Assembly: GCF_918697865.1 (NCBI RefSeq)
Contig: NZ_CAKKMV010000001.1
Span: 248,001-312,000, forward strand
Length of the DNA: 64,000 nt
From: Massilia sp. Bi118
GTDB taxonomy: Bacteria; Pseudomonadota; Gammaproteobacteria; Burkholderiales; Burkholderiaceae_D
Reading direction: 5' to 3'
Position 1 is the stretch's first letter; each line of letters opens with the position of its first letter. Below are positions 11,185-19,651 of this stretch, piece by piece. The position numbers were made by a program, and so were the translations under genes. The notes below the pieces were generated by a model, which made no database searches, was not told where the DNA came from, and worked only from the letters and a program-made list of their open reading frames with translations.

Positions 11185-11805
11185 TCACAAGAACTCGACG
11201 CCGGCCTTCTTCAGCAGCTGCGCGGTCTCGAACACCGGCAAGCCCATGATGCCCGAGTGGCTGCCCTCGATATGCTCGATGAACAGCGCCGCCAGGCCCT
11301 GGATGCCGTAGGCGCCGGCCTTGTCGTAGGGTTCCGCGGTCGCGCAATAGGCCTTGATGGCGGCGGGACTCAGTTTTGTAAAACGCACGTTCGACACCTG
11401 CGTGACCTGCTCGGCCAGGTCGACGTGGTGCAGCGCCACCGAGGTCAGCACCTGGTGGGTACGGCCCGACAGGCGCTCCAGCATTGCCGCCGCCTCGTCG
11501 GCATTGGCCGGCTTGCCGAGGATCTGGCCGTCGATGGTGACGGTGGTGTCGGCCGACAGCACCGGACGCAGCGGCATGCGGCGCAGCGCCAGGATCTTCC
11601 ACGCGAACGCGCCCTTTTCATGCGCCACCCGGGCCACATAATCGAGCGGCGATTCGCCCGGCCGCTCGGCCTCGCTGACGTCGGGACCGCGCGCGGCATC
11701 GGTACGCAGGCTGAGCAGTTCGAAGTCGACGCCGACCTGGCGCAGCAGTTCGCGCCTGCGAGGGCTCTTCGAGGCAAGGTAGATTTTTTTATCGAGGAGT
11801 TTCAT
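11185..11805 (-). CDS. Maf-family nucleoside triphosphate pyrophosphatase
   Basis: House-cleaning pyrophosphatase, 206 aa, converting dTTP/UTP or related and modified nucleotides to monophosphates. N-terminal YLASKSPRRRELLRQVGVDF is the Maf signature; SADTTVTIDGQILGKP and LSGRTHQV are further family blocks, and AYGIQGLAALFIEHIEGS lies near the end. Neighbour of rlmH and rng, a common arrangement in Burkholderiales. There is no convincing Shine-Dalgarno site; the region before the ATG is the foot of a large hairpin (11812-11915). Confidence 0.9.
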   Translation of the reverse strand: MKLLDKKIYLASKSPRRRELLRQVGVDFELLSLRTDAARGPDVSEAERPGESPLDYVARVAHEKGAFAWKILALRRMPLRPVLSADTTVTIDGQILGKPANADEAAAMLERLSGRTHQVLTSVALHHVDLAEQVTQVSNVRFTKLSPAAIKAYCATAEPYDKAGAYGIQGLAALFIEHIEGSHSGIMGLPVFETAQLLKKAGVEFL

Positions 11806-11811
11806 TTCAAA

Positions 11812-11915
11812 TAGGAGCCGTTAAACATGCGCAGGGCTAGGCGCGGCGACGCAGGCAGTGCGTTTAGCACGACAAGGAGCTGCAACAACGCCATGCGCAT
11901 GTTTAACGGCTCCTA
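11812..11915 (-). repeat. 104-bp long-hairpin element between rlmH and maf
   Basis: Arms 11812-11837 and 11890-11915 are inverted copies with one mismatch in 26. They enclose 52 bases, which can pair further on the minus strand using G-U pairs, topped by GUGC-UAAAC-GCAC. The outer arm includes the rlmH stop codon and the other foot lies six bases before the maf start. It could be a MITE-like insertion or a structured mRNA element controlling maf. Confidence 0.75.
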
Positions 11916-12383
11916 GACGCGGTGGTAGGGGTGGTTTTGGGTGATCGACCAGGCACGATATAACTGTTCCGCAAGCATCACACGCACGATTCCGTGGGGA
12001 AGCGTCATGCTGGAAATGCGGATCAGTCCATCGGCACGGGCTTTCAGTTCGGGATCGAGGCCGTCGGCGCCGCCGATCAGGAAGGCGACGTCGCGCCCAT
12101 CCTGCTGCCAGGCTTCCAGCTGCTGCGACAGGCCGACGCTGGTGAGGTCCTTGCCGCGCTCGTCGAGGGCGACGATGCGCACCCCCTTCGGCAGCACGGC
12201 TTCGATGCGCTCGCGTTCGAGCGCCATCGCGGTGGCCGCGGTCTTGCTGCCGGACCGCTCGACCGGCTTGATCTCCTTGAGCACGATGCGCAGCTCGGGC
12301 GGCATGCGCTTCGTGTACTCGGCGAAACCGGTCTCGATCCAGGCCGGCATCTTGTGGCCGACCGCGGCAATGATCAACTGCAT
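11913..12383 (-). CDS. rlmH: 23S rRNA pseudouridine-1915 N3-methyltransferase RlmH
   Basis: SPOUT-class methyltransferase, 156 aa, the usual full length, methylating pseudouridine 1915 in helix 69 of 23S rRNA. Visible blocks are [27 protein letters not shown] (the SAM-binding knot) and the conserved C-terminus [14 protein letters not shown]. It lies nine bases after rsfS on the same strand, a widely conserved pairing of ribosome-related genes. Its TAG stop lies inside the long hairpin that precedes maf. Confidence 0.95.
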   Translation of the reverse strand: MQLIIAAVGHKMPAWIETGFAEYTKRMPPELRIVLKEIKPVERSGSKTAATAMALERERIEAVLPKGVRIVALDERGKDLTSVGLSQQLEAWQQDGRDVAFLIGGADGLDPELKARADGLIRISSMTLPHGIVRVMLAEQLYRAWSITQNHPYHRV

Positions 12384-12392
12384 TGAAGCGGT

Positions 12393-13103
12393 TTACTCTT
12401 CAGTCTTCTTGATGCGGCGGATGACCTTCTTGGCCGGTGCTGCATCCGCGGCCGGAGCGGCCTTGGTTGCGCGCTTCGGTGCGGCGGCCTTGGCGGCTTT
12501 CGCGGCAGCAGCCGAGGCGGCGGCGGTCTTCGATACGGCCACTTTCACTTTGGCGCCGGTCGGGATCTTGGCGGCCGGCTTCTTCGCAGCGGTACCTGCG
12601 CCAGCGGCGGCAGTCTTCGAAGCAGCCGTGGCGCGCTTGGCGGCCGGCTTTTTCTCGACGACCGGCTTGGCTTCCGGCTGTTCCTGGTTGGCGGCCAGGT
12701 GCTTGCCCTTGCCTTTCGGCGCAGCGGCGGCTTCCAGGCCTTCCACGGTCGACTTGCGCTTGGCGGCGCCCAGCTTGACCGGCTTCTCGCCCCAGATTTC
12801 TTCGAGGCGGTAGTACTGGCGGATCGCCGGCTGCATGATGTGCACGATCATGTCGCCGAGGTCGACCAGCACCCATTCGCCGGTGTCTTCGCCTTCGAGG
12901 CCGACGACATCGCCGCCTGCTGCCTTGACCTTGTCGCGCACCGAGGCGGCCAGCGCCTTGGTCTGGCGATTCGAGGTGCCCGAGACGACCGCGATGCGGT
13001 CGAACAGGCTGGTCAGGTTGGTCGTGTCGAACAGGGCGATGTCCTGGCCCTTGACGTCTTCGAGAGCGTCGACGACGAGCGATTGCAGTTTCTTGATGTC
13101 CAT
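12393..13103 (-). CDS. rsfS: Ribosomal silencing factor RsfS with long Ala/Lys-rich tail
   Basis: Binds uL14 on the large ribosomal subunit and blocks subunit joining in starvation. Residues 1 to about 115 are the complete RsfS domain (VDALEDVKGQDIALFDT, SGTSNRQTKALAASV, LVDLGDMIVHIM, YYRLEEIW). Residues about 120-236 form a low-complexity tail of alternating Ala, Lys and Pro (AAKKPAAKIPTGAKVKVA), resembling histone H1/AlgP-like tails. Family members are usually about 105-140 aa, so this tail roughly doubles the protein. It overlaps nadD by one base (TAATG). Confidence 0.92.
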   Translation of the reverse strand: MDIKKLQSLVVDALEDVKGQDIALFDTTNLTSLFDRIAVVSGTSNRQTKALAASVRDKVKAAGGDVVGLEGEDTGEWVLVDLGDMIVHIMQPAIRQYYRLEEIWGEKPVKLGAAKRKSTVEGLEAAAAPKGKGKHLAANQEQPEAKPVVEKKPAAKRATAASKTAAAGAGTAAKKPAAKIPTGAKVKVAVSKTAAASAAAAKAAKAAAPKRATKAAPAADAAPAKKVIRRIKKTEE

Positions 13104-13780
13104 TAGTTCTTGTATAAGTTGTGTTGTTGAATATAGTCTAGCACTTGCGGCGCAAGGAGCGCGCTTAGCTTTGCCCGCTCAGTTGCATCCGCCGCAGCGC
13201 CCGCGTGCAGGGCCGCGCGCAGCTCGGTGGCCGAGATATCGACCGCCAGCGTATGCGCCAGGCAGACACGTCCCGCCTTGCTTTCTCGCACCTCTTCCGG
13301 GCTGGCCAGGCGCGGCGCCAGTTCGCGCGCCACTGCGGGCGGCAGGAACGCGGCGTCCAGTTCGTAGCCGGGGCGGGCGGCGACGCCGAAATTCGCCAGC
13401 GCGAACAAGTCCTGCCAGTCGACCCAGCTGTCCAGTTTTTGAAGCTGGTCGGCGCCCATCAGGAACACGATGGAGGCGTCCGGCCCGAGTTCGGCGCGCA
13501 GCTCGCGCAGGGTTTCGACCGTGTAGGTCGGCGTGTCGCGTTCGATTTCGCGGGTGTCGATGACCGGTTCGATCGCGGCATCCTCGAAAGCCAGCTTCAG
13601 CATCGCGACGCGGTCGGCGTCACCGGCTTCCAGGCCCGCCTTCTTTTGCCACGGTTGCCCGGCCGGCATGATGCGGAGTTCACTTGGGCGCAGCAGGTGA
13701 ACGAACAGATCGGCCAGCGCGACGTGGCCGTGATGCACCGGGTCGAAACTGCCTCCCAGCAGGGCGACGCAATGTGTCAC
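13103..13780 (-). CDS. nadD: Nicotinate-nucleotide adenylyltransferase
   Basis: Adenylates nicotinate mononucleotide to deamido-NAD in NAD synthesis. 225 aa with the nucleotidyltransferase motif [15 protein letters not shown] at residues 9-23, [17 protein letters not shown] in the middle and [13 protein letters not shown] (the ISxTxxR motif) near the end. It overlaps hemF by four bases and rsfS by one base, so hemF-nadD-rsfS is a tightly coupled unit. Confidence 0.95.
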   Translation of the reverse strand: MTHCVALLGGSFDPVHHGHVALADLFVHLLRPSELRIMPAGQPWQKKAGLEAGDADRVAMLKLAFEDAAIEPVIDTREIERDTPTYTVETLRELRAELGPDASIVFLMGADQLQKLDSWVDWQDLFALANFGVAARPGYELDAAFLPPAVARELAPRLASPEEVRESKAGRVCLAHTLAVDISATELRAALHAGAAADATERAKLSALLAPQVLDYIQQHNLYKN

Positions 13781-14688
13781 GTCGCCAGCCAGTCCCGATG
13801 CGGGAGGAAGTCGCTATACAGCCTGGCCTCGGGGCTGCCCGGTTCTGGATGCCAGTCGTAGCGCCACTTCACGATCGGCGGCATCGACATCAGGATCGCC
13901 TCGGTGCGCCCGCCCGACTGCAGGCCGAACAGGGTGCCGCGGTCCCACACCAGGTTGAACTCGACATAGCGTCCGCGGCGATAGGCCTGGAAGTCGCGTT
14001 CGCGCTCGCCGTAAGACTGGTCCTTGCGCGCAATCAGGATCGGCAGGTAGGCATCGAGGAAACCGTTGCCGACCTTCTGCAGCATTGCGTACGACTGCTC
14101 GAAACCGAGTTCGTTGAAATCGTCGAAGAAAATGCCGCCGACGCCGCGCGCTTCCTTGCGGTGCTTCAGGTAGAAATAATCGTCGCACCAGCGCTTGAAG
14201 CGCGGATGCAGATCGTCGCCGAAAGGCTGCAAGGCATCATGGCAGACCTGGTGGAAATGGCGCGCATCTTCCTCGACGCCGTAATAGGGCGTCAGATCCA
14301 TGCCGCCGCCGAACCACCAGACCGGCTCCTTGCCTTCCGCGGTCGCCTCGAAAAAGCGCACGTTCATGTGCACGGTCGGGGCATAAGGATTACGCGGATG
14401 CAGCACCAGCGACACGCCCATCGCTTCCCAGGCCCGGCCCGCCAGTTCCGGCCGCGCGGCCATCGCGGACGGCGGCAGGCTTTTCCCTTGCACGTGCGAG
14501 AAATTGCAGCCGCCGCGCTCGAACACATTGCCTTCTTCGATCAGGCGCGAAATCCCGCCGCCACCCTCGGCACGCTCCCAGGCGTCGCGCAAAAACGGCT
14601 TGCCATCGACTTCCTCCAGCGCCTGCACGATGCGCGCCTGCAGGTCGAGCAGCCAGGCCTTGACGGCGGCAGGGTTCGGGGTGGACAT
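13777..14688 (-). CDS. hemF: Oxygen-dependent coproporphyrinogen III oxidase
   Basis: Heme biosynthesis: oxidative decarboxylation of coproporphyrinogen III to protoporphyrinogen IX using O2. About 303 aa from the ATG giving [14 protein letters not shown], matching the family length. The frame is open to an ATG at 14742 (18 residues more), and neither start has a strong ribosome-binding site. Family blocks: [69 protein letters not shown]. First gene of the minus-strand run with nadD and rsfS. Confidence 0.95.
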   Translation of the reverse strand: MSTPNPAAVKAWLLDLQARIVQALEEVDGKPFLRDAWERAEGGGGISRLIEEGNVFERGGCNFSHVQGKSLPPSAMAARPELAGRAWEAMGVSLVLHPRNPYAPTVHMNVRFFEATAEGKEPVWWFGGGMDLTPYYGVEEDARHFHQVCHDALQPFGDDLHPRFKRWCDDYFYLKHRKEARGVGGIFFDDFNELGFEQSYAMLQKVGNGFLDAYLPILIARKDQSYGERERDFQAYRRGRYVEFNLVWDRGTLFGLQSGGRTEAILMSMPPIVKWRYDWHPEPGSPEARLYSDFLPHRDWLAT

Positions 14689-14763
14689 GTGGGAATGGGT
14701 GTGGGCTGAAAAATGAACGGGGGATTGTACACTACTGGCCATTGCGCCGTCATCACCAGCCCC

Positions 14764-14790
14764 GTCGTTCCGGGCATTGCCCGAAACGAC
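14764..14790. repeat. Imperfect hairpin upstream of hemF
   Basis: GTCGTTCCGGGCA and TTGCCCGAAACGAC are near-perfect inverted arms. It resembles, but is distinct from, the family 1 palindromes (CGGGCA core instead of CCGCG). It lies between the two possible hemF starts and the GIY-YIG unit. Confidence 0.45.
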
Positions 14791-14809
14791 TCCCCGCGAG
14801 CTTACCCCT

Positions 14810-14840
14810 CGTCATTCCCGCGAAGGCGGGAATCCAAGTT
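14810..14840. repeat. Family 1 palindrome, left of the GIY-YIG gene
   Basis: CGTCATTCCCGCGAAGGCGG at 14810 continuing to CCAAGTT at 14840. The inner hairpin is ATTCCCGC-CTTCGC-type. With the inverted copy at 15215-15246 it brackets the small GIY-YIG gene. Confidence 0.75.
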
Positions 14841-14910
14841 CGGCGAGCGCCTGCTGCGCACCATTGATAGCTATCAGCGACTAAATGATCGGAGATGAGA
14901 CGATGCCGCG

Positions 14911-15204
14911 ATGGACAAATCCAGCTACGTCTACATTCTGGCAAGCGAGCCTTACGGCGTTCTCTATATAGGCGTGACCTCGAATCTGGTGAAGCGCGTG
15001 TGGGAACATCGCGAGGGTGTCGTCGACGGCTTTTCCAAGCAATACGGCGTCAAGCAACTCGTCTGGTTCGAAGTCCATTCCGAGATCCTGGAAGCCATTA
15101 AGCGCGAAAAGCAGATCAAACGGTGGAACCGGGATTGGAAGGTGAATCTCATTCAGGAGAAAAATCCTGATTGGCGTGACCTCTATAATGAGATTGCCGC
15201 CTAG
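14911..15204 (+). CDS. Small GIY-YIG domain nuclease
   Basis: 97-aa single-domain protein of the GIY-YIG superfamily, YhbQ/UPF0213-like. The first strand is YVYILASEPYGV, the second LYIGVTSNLVKRVWEHREG carrying the catalytic arginine and histidine region, and LEAIKREKQIKRW supplies the metal-binding glutamate. There is no DNA-binding extension. The gene is isolated, lacks a good ribosome-binding site, and sits between two inverted family 1 palindromes about 375 bases apart. Small proteins of this type have no settled cellular role. The boundary repeats raise the possibility that it acts on, or moves with, the palindromes. Confidence 0.85.
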   Translation: MDKSSYVYILASEPYGVLYIGVTSNLVKRVWEHREGVVDGFSKQYGVKQLVWFEVHSEILEAIKREKQIKRWNRDWKVNLIQEKNPDWRDLYNEIAA

Positions 15205-15214
15205 CATACATGTA

Positions 15215-15246
15215 AACTTGGATTCCCGCCTTCGCGGGAACGACGG
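15215..15246. repeat. Family 1 palindrome, right of the GIY-YIG gene
   Basis: AACTTGGATTCCCGCCTTCG from 15215, ending GGGAACGACGG at 15246. It is the inverted counterpart of 14810-14840 and begins 11 bases after the GIY-YIG stop. Confidence 0.75.
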
Positions 15247-15271
15247 TCTTTAGGCTGCGAGTCGTCGGAAA

Positions 15272-15305
15272 GTAAAATGGGGCGTCACCTTTCGGCAAAC
15301 GCCCC
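15272..15305 (-). terminator. Rho-independent terminator of purD
   Basis: GGGGCGT (15279-15285) pairs with ACGCCCC (15299-15305). Read on the minus strand the hairpin is followed by ATTTTACTTT. It lies 22 bases past the purD stop. Confidence 0.7.
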
Positions 15306-15327
15306 GCTTTCAAACGCGCAGTAAAGC

Positions 15328-16596
15328 TTACTGCTTCACCCCACGCCACCCAATATCGCGCCGGTACTGCGCGCCATTGAAGTGGATTTTCTCGACGGTC
15401 TCGTAAGCCTGCTTCTGCGCCATCTTGACGCTGTCACCCAGGCCCACCACGCACAGCACGCGGCCACCCGAGGTTTGCAGGGTGCCGCCGACGATGCGGG
15501 TGCCGGCGTGGAAGGTGACGCATTCCGGGGTCTCGGCGGGGATGCCGTCGATGATGTCGCCCTTGACCGGGTCGTCCGGATAGCCGCCGGCGGCCATCAC
15601 CACGCCCACCGCGGTGCGGCGGTCCCATTCGAGTTCGACGGTGTCGAGCGTGCCGTTGCAGGCGTGTTCCAGCACGGTCACGAAGTCGCTCTTCAGGCGC
15701 GCCATGATGGGCTGGGTTTCCGGGTCGCCCATGCGGCAGTTGAATTCCAGGGTCTTCGGCGTGCCGTTGGCGTCGATCATCAGGCCGGCGTACAGGAAGC
15801 CGGTGTAGGGGATGCCGTCCCTGGCCATGCCCTGGATGGTCGGGTTGATGATCTCGCGCATCACGCGCGCGTGCATCGATGGCGTCACGATCGGCGCCGG
15901 CGAGTAGGCGCCCATGCCGCCCGTGTTCGGGCCCTGGTCGGCGTCCTTCAGGCGCTTGTGGTCCTGCGAGGTGGCCAGGGCCAGGACGTTCTTGCCGTCG
16001 CACATGACGATGAAGCTGGCTTCTTCGCCGGCCAGGAATTCCTCGATCACGATGCGCGCGCCGGCGTCGCCGAAGCGGTTATCCGACAGCATGTGGTCGA
16101 CCGCCTGGTGCGCTTCGTCCAGCGTCATCGCGACGACCACGCCCTTGCCGGCCGCCAGGCCGTCGGCCTTGATCACGATCGGGGCGCCGTTGGCGTCGAT
16201 GTAGGCGTGGGCCTCGGCAGCGCCGGAGAAGGTCTGGTACTTCGCGGTCGGGATGCCGTGGCGTTCCATGAAGGCCTTGGCGAAGTCCTTCGAGCTTTCC
16301 AGCTGCGCCGCCTCGCGGGTCGGGCCGAAGACCTTCAGACCGCGCGCGCGGAAGATGTTGACGATGCCGGCCGCCAGCGGCGCTTCCGGCCCAACCAGGG
16401 TCAGGGCGATGTGCTCGGCCACCACGAAGTCGGCCAGCGCGGCCGGGTCCGTGATGTCGATATTGATCAGGCGCGCATCGCGTGCCGTCCCGCCGTTGCC
16501 GGGTGCGACATAGACCATCTGGACGCGGTCGGATTGGGCCAGTTTCCAGGCCAGGGCGTGTTCACGGCCACCAGAGCCGACTACCAGGATTTTCAT
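15328..16596 (-). CDS. purD: Phosphoribosylamine-glycine ligase (GAR synthetase)
   Basis: Second step of de novo purine synthesis: ATP-dependent joining of glycine to phosphoribosylamine. 422 aa from the ATG giving MKILVVGSGGREHALAWKLA, the invariant family N-terminus. The frame is open for 74 more codons upstream, but that segment is Arg-rich and overlaps yebC, so it is not coding. ATP-grasp blocks: IVIKADGLAAGKGVVVA, DHKRLKDADQGPNTGGMGAYSP, LEFNCRMGDPETQP. It lies 17 bases after the yebC-family gene on the same strand. Confidence 0.96.
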   Translation of the reverse strand: MKILVVGSGGREHALAWKLAQSDRVQMVYVAPGNGGTARDARLINIDITDPAALADFVVAEHIALTLVGPEAPLAAGIVNIFRARGLKVFGPTREAAQLESSKDFAKAFMERHGIPTAKYQTFSGAAEAHAYIDANGAPIVIKADGLAAGKGVVVAMTLDEAHQAVDHMLSDNRFGDAGARIVIEEFLAGEEASFIVMCDGKNVLALATSQDHKRLKDADQGPNTGGMGAYSPAPIVTPSMHARVMREIINPTIQGMARDGIPYTGFLYAGLMIDANGTPKTLEFNCRMGDPETQPIMARLKSDFVTVLEHACNGTLDTVELEWDRRTAVGVVMAAGGYPDDPVKGDIIDGIPAETPECVTFHAGTRIVGGTLQTSGGRVLCVVGLGDSVKMAQKQAYETVEKIHFNGAQYRRDIGWRGVKQ

Positions 16597-16613
16597 GCTC
16601 AGTTTCGTCCCAT

Positions 16614-17339
16614 TTACTCTTCGATGACGGCGTTCGTATAGATTTCCTGGACGTCGTCGAGGTTTTCCAGGACGTCGAGCAGCTTCTGCATCTTCTGCGC
16701 ATCTTCGCCGGTGAAGACGGTTTCGACGTCCGGCTTCATGATCACCTCGGCGGAATCGGCCTTGAAGCCGGCCTTTTCCAGCGCGTCCTTGACGCCGCTG
16801 AAGGCGTTCGGGTCGCACAGCACTTCGAAGCCGCCTTCGTCGTCGGCGATGACGTCGTCGGCGCCGGCTTCCAGCGCGGCTTCCATCAGCTTGTCCTCTT
16901 CGACGCCGGGCGCGAACAGGAACTGGCCGACATGCTTGAACATGAAGGAGACCGAACCTTCGGTGCCCATGTTGCCGCCGTATTTGCTGAAGGCGTGGCG
17001 GACTTCGGCCACGGTGCGCACGCGGTTGTCGGTCATGCAGTCAACGATGATGGCCGCGCCGCCGATGCCGTAGCCTTCGTAGCGGATCTCTTCGTAGTTC
17101 ACGCCTTCCAGGCCGCCCGAGCCGCGCTGGATCGCGCGGGTGACGTTATCCTTCGGCATATTCGCGTCGGCGGCCTTGTCGACGGCCAGGCGCAGGCGCG
17201 GGTTGGTCGCTACGTCGCCGCCGCCCATGCGGGCTGCAACCGTGATTTCCTTGATGAGTCGGGTCCAGATCTTGCCGCGCTTGGCGTCGGTGGCGGCCTT
17301 TTTATGCTTGATATTGGCCCATTTGCTGTGTCCAGCCAT
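16614..17339 (-). CDS. YebC/PmpR-family protein
   Basis: 241-aa member of the YebC/PmpR/TACO1 family. N-terminus [26 protein letters not shown] is invariant in the family. [36 protein letters not shown] is the central block, and the acidic C-terminal domain is complete. Members have been described as DNA-binding regulators and more recently as factors easing translation of proline stretches; the sequence alone cannot choose. AAGGA lies nine bases before the ATG. First gene of a unit with purD. Confidence 0.95.
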   Translation of the reverse strand: MAGHSKWANIKHKKAATDAKRGKIWTRLIKEITVAARMGGGDVATNPRLRLAVDKAADANMPKDNVTRAIQRGSGGLEGVNYEEIRYEGYGIGGAAIIVDCMTDNRVRTVAEVRHAFSKYGGNMGTEGSVSFMFKHVGQFLFAPGVEEDKLMEAALEAGADDVIADDEGGFEVLCDPNAFSGVKDALEKAGFKADSAEVIMKPDVETVFTGEDAQKMQKLLDVLENLDDVQEIYTNAVIEE

Positions 17340-17410
17340 GTCGAGTGTCCTTACTTGGTCGGTATACTAAATCCTCGACATTTTAGCATAGCCCCCTTGC
17401 CCAAAAACTG

Positions 17411-18181
17411 TCAGGGAAACAACAGCGCAGTGCCCCAGGCGACCAGTCCGAGCCCGGTTGCGCAGGCCAGCAGGTGGCCGCCGGGCAGCAGCTTTTCGGC
17501 CAGGATCAGGGCGATCAGGCCGCAGATCACGGGCAGGTTCAGCACCCCGGCCGGCAGCACCAGCGCCAGCAGCAGCCAGCAGCAGCCCATGCAGTAGCGG
17601 GCATCGGTGACGCCCATCCGGAACCCGCCCCAGGCCCCGCGCCGCCAGTGGGTCAGGACGAAGGCCAGCGGCGTGCGGCAGTTGTCCAGGCAGACGTGCT
17701 TGGCCGGCGTCCACTGGTAGACACCGGCCGCCACCAGCGCCAGCGCGCCGGCGGTGGGGTGGGCGATCGCCATGCTCTCGTCCAGCGCGCCGGCGTCGTG
17801 CAGGATCCAGCCGGCCAGTGTGGCCACCAGCGCGCAGCAGCACCAGACGAACAGGTAGCCGAGCACGAACATCAGGGTGCCCGGATAGATCCAGCGTTCG
17901 CGCCACAGGCGCTTGACGCGCGCATACAGCAGCACCGAGGGCGCGGCCGCCGGCAGCATCATGGCCGCAATCACGACCACCCACAGCGCGAAAAGCAGCA
18001 CCAGGTCGCCCGCGTGATAGGGCGCAGCGATCTTCTTGCCGGCCGTGGCGAGGCCGATCGGCGCCATGCGGCCGACGCGGTAGAGCAGGTAAGCCCAGCA
18101 CAGGGCCGCGAGCAGTCCCAGCAGGGTGAGCACGACGGTGCGTTCGGAACCGCTGCGCCCGATGCGGCCGGCGCGGCTCAT
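17411..18181 (-). CDS. DUF2182 integral membrane protein
   Basis: 256-aa membrane protein with about six hydrophobic helices, of the DUF2182 (predicted metal-binding) family. It has the clustered family residues CLDNCRTPLAFVLTHWRRGA and FRMGVTDARYCMGCCWLLL, whose Cys and Met residues suggest metal or redox binding. The start at 18181 is chosen because AGGAG lies nine bases before it; an ATG six codons upstream has no such site. Function unknown. No partner gene (DUF2182 is often next to a DUF1326 gene) is present. Confidence 0.8.
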   Translation of the reverse strand: MSRAGRIGRSGSERTVVLTLLGLLAALCWAYLLYRVGRMAPIGLATAGKKIAAPYHAGDLVLLFALWVVVIAAMMLPAAAPSVLLYARVKRLWRERWIYPGTLMFVLGYLFVWCCCALVATLAGWILHDAGALDESMAIAHPTAGALALVAAGVYQWTPAKHVCLDNCRTPLAFVLTHWRRGAWGGFRMGVTDARYCMGCCWLLLALVLPAGVLNLPVICGLIALILAEKLLPGGHLLACATGLGLVAWGTALLFP

Positions 18182-18324
18182 GTGACCGCGCTCCTGCATG
18201 CGATCCGGGGGTGGTTCATGAAATCCTCTGCTTCAAGTAGGTCAGCGGCGGTTGGACCACTGCGTCCCTTCGGCGTTCGCTGCCGTCCTCAGCCGGGATT
18301 CCGGATTCGCACTACAATCGTCCG

Positions 18325-19248
18325 ATGAGCAAAATCGCAATCGACACATCCGTTGCGCCGGTCCCACGTTCTGCCCTGGTCGCCGGCCTCGCCATTGCCA
18401 TCGCTGGCGCCGTTCTGTTTTCCACGAAGGCCGTAGTCGCCAAACTGCTGTACCGCTACCACATCGATGCAGTGACTTTGATCGCGTTCAGAATGCTGTT
18501 CTCGCTTCCGGTGTTTGCGGGCGTGGCGATCTGGAAGATGCGCACCCAGCCGCCCTTGTCGGTGCGCGACCGCTGGCGCCTGGTGGGCCTGGGCCTGGTC
18601 GGCTACTACCTGTCCAGCTATCTCGATTTCCTCGGGCTGCAGTACATCTCGGTGGGACTGGAGCGCCTGATCCTGTTCCTGACCCCGACCTTCGTGCTCC
18701 TGATTACCGCGGTGTTCCTGAAGCGCCGCATCGGCGCCGCCCAATGGCTGGCGCTGGGCCTGTCCTACTGCGGCATCGTGCTGGTGTTCGTGCACGACCT
18801 GGGCGCGGGCGCCGGCAGCATCGTGACCGGCTCCCTGCTCGTGCTGGGCTCGGCGGTGGCCTACGCGGCCTACCTGCTCGGCACCGGCGAGATGGTCCGG
18901 CGCATCGGCTCGCTGCGCCTGGTCGCCTACGCGATGTGCGTCTCGAGCGTGGCCTGCATCGCCCAGTTCTTCATCCTGCGCCCGGCCAGCCTGCTGGTGC
19001 AGCCGCTGCAGGTCTACGGCCTCTCGCTCGTGAACGGGATATTCTGTACCATCTTCCCGGTCTTCATGACCATGATCGCGGTGCAGCGCATCGGCGCCCC
19101 GGTCGCCTCGCAGGCCGGCATGATCGGCCCGGTGTCCACGCTGTTCCTGGGCTGGGCCATCCTGGGGGAGCCGATCACGGCCGTGCAGCTGGCCGGGACC
19201 GGGCTGGTGCTGGCGGGGATCTATCTGCTGTCGCTGAAAAAAAACTAA
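18325..19248 (+). CDS. EamA/DMT-superfamily transporter
   Basis: 307-aa inner-membrane protein with about ten transmembrane helices in two EamA repeats ([21 protein letters not shown] at the first, [18 protein letters not shown] at the second). The family exports amino acids, nucleobases and other metabolites; the substrate cannot be told. There is no Shine-Dalgarno site before the ATG, and TACAAT at 18313-18318 would put the transcript start at or near the ATG, so it may be leaderless. It leads a plus-strand run with mgsA and the quinone oxidoreductase. Confidence 0.88.
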   Translation: MSKIAIDTSVAPVPRSALVAGLAIAIAGAVLFSTKAVVAKLLYRYHIDAVTLIAFRMLFSLPVFAGVAIWKMRTQPPLSVRDRWRLVGLGLVGYYLSSYLDFLGLQYISVGLERLILFLTPTFVLLITAVFLKRRIGAAQWLALGLSYCGIVLVFVHDLGAGAGSIVTGSLLVLGSAVAYAAYLLGTGEMVRRIGSLRLVAYAMCVSSVACIAQFFILRPASLLVQPLQVYGLSLVNGIFCTIFPVFMTMIAVQRIGAPVASQAGMIGPVSTLFLGWAILGEPITAVQLAGTGLVLAGIYLLSLKKN

Positions 19249-19258
19249 AGGGAACCAC

Positions 19259-19636
19259 ATGAAACCACGCATTGCGCTGATTGCCCACGACAAGAAAAAA
19301 GACGACATGATCGCGCTCGCCTTCGAATACCGCGACTTCCTGGCCGGCTGCACGCTCACCGCCACCGGCACCACCGGCGGCCGCCTGATCAACGAGCTCG
19401 GCCTCGAGGTCACGCGCATGCATTCGGGCCCGCTGGGCGGCGACCTGCAGATCGGCGCCCACCTCGTCAACGGCGAGATCGACTGCGTGATCTTCCTGCG
19501 CGACCCGATGACGCCGCAGCCGCACGAACCCGACATCAACGCCCTGGTGCGCGCCTGCGACGTGCACAACATCCCCTGCGCGACCAATGTCTCGAGCGCG
19601 CGCCTGGTGCTGACCCGATTGAGCGAAATGTCCTGA
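19259..19636 (+). CDS. mgsA: Methylglyoxal synthase
   Basis: Converts dihydroxyacetone phosphate to methylglyoxal and phosphate, a bypass of lower glycolysis under phosphate limitation. 125 aa. Motifs: [22 protein letters not shown] for phosphate binding, [12 protein letters not shown] with the catalytic aspartate, and [18 protein letters not shown]. It is ten bases after the EamA gene with AAAGGGAA before its start, and 15 bases before the quinone oxidoreductase. Confidence 0.96.
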   Translation: MKPRIALIAHDKKKDDMIALAFEYRDFLAGCTLTATGTTGGRLINELGLEVTRMHSGPLGGDLQIGAHLVNGEIDCVIFLRDPMTPQPHEPDINALVRACDVHNIPCATNVSSARLVLTRLSEMS

Positions 19637-19651
19637 CAAGGAGAATCGAAG

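Noticed and set aside
16597..16818. N-terminal extension of purD in the same frame
   Set aside because: The extra 74 codons are Arg-rich, overlap yebC, and precede the invariant MKILVVGSGGREHA start.
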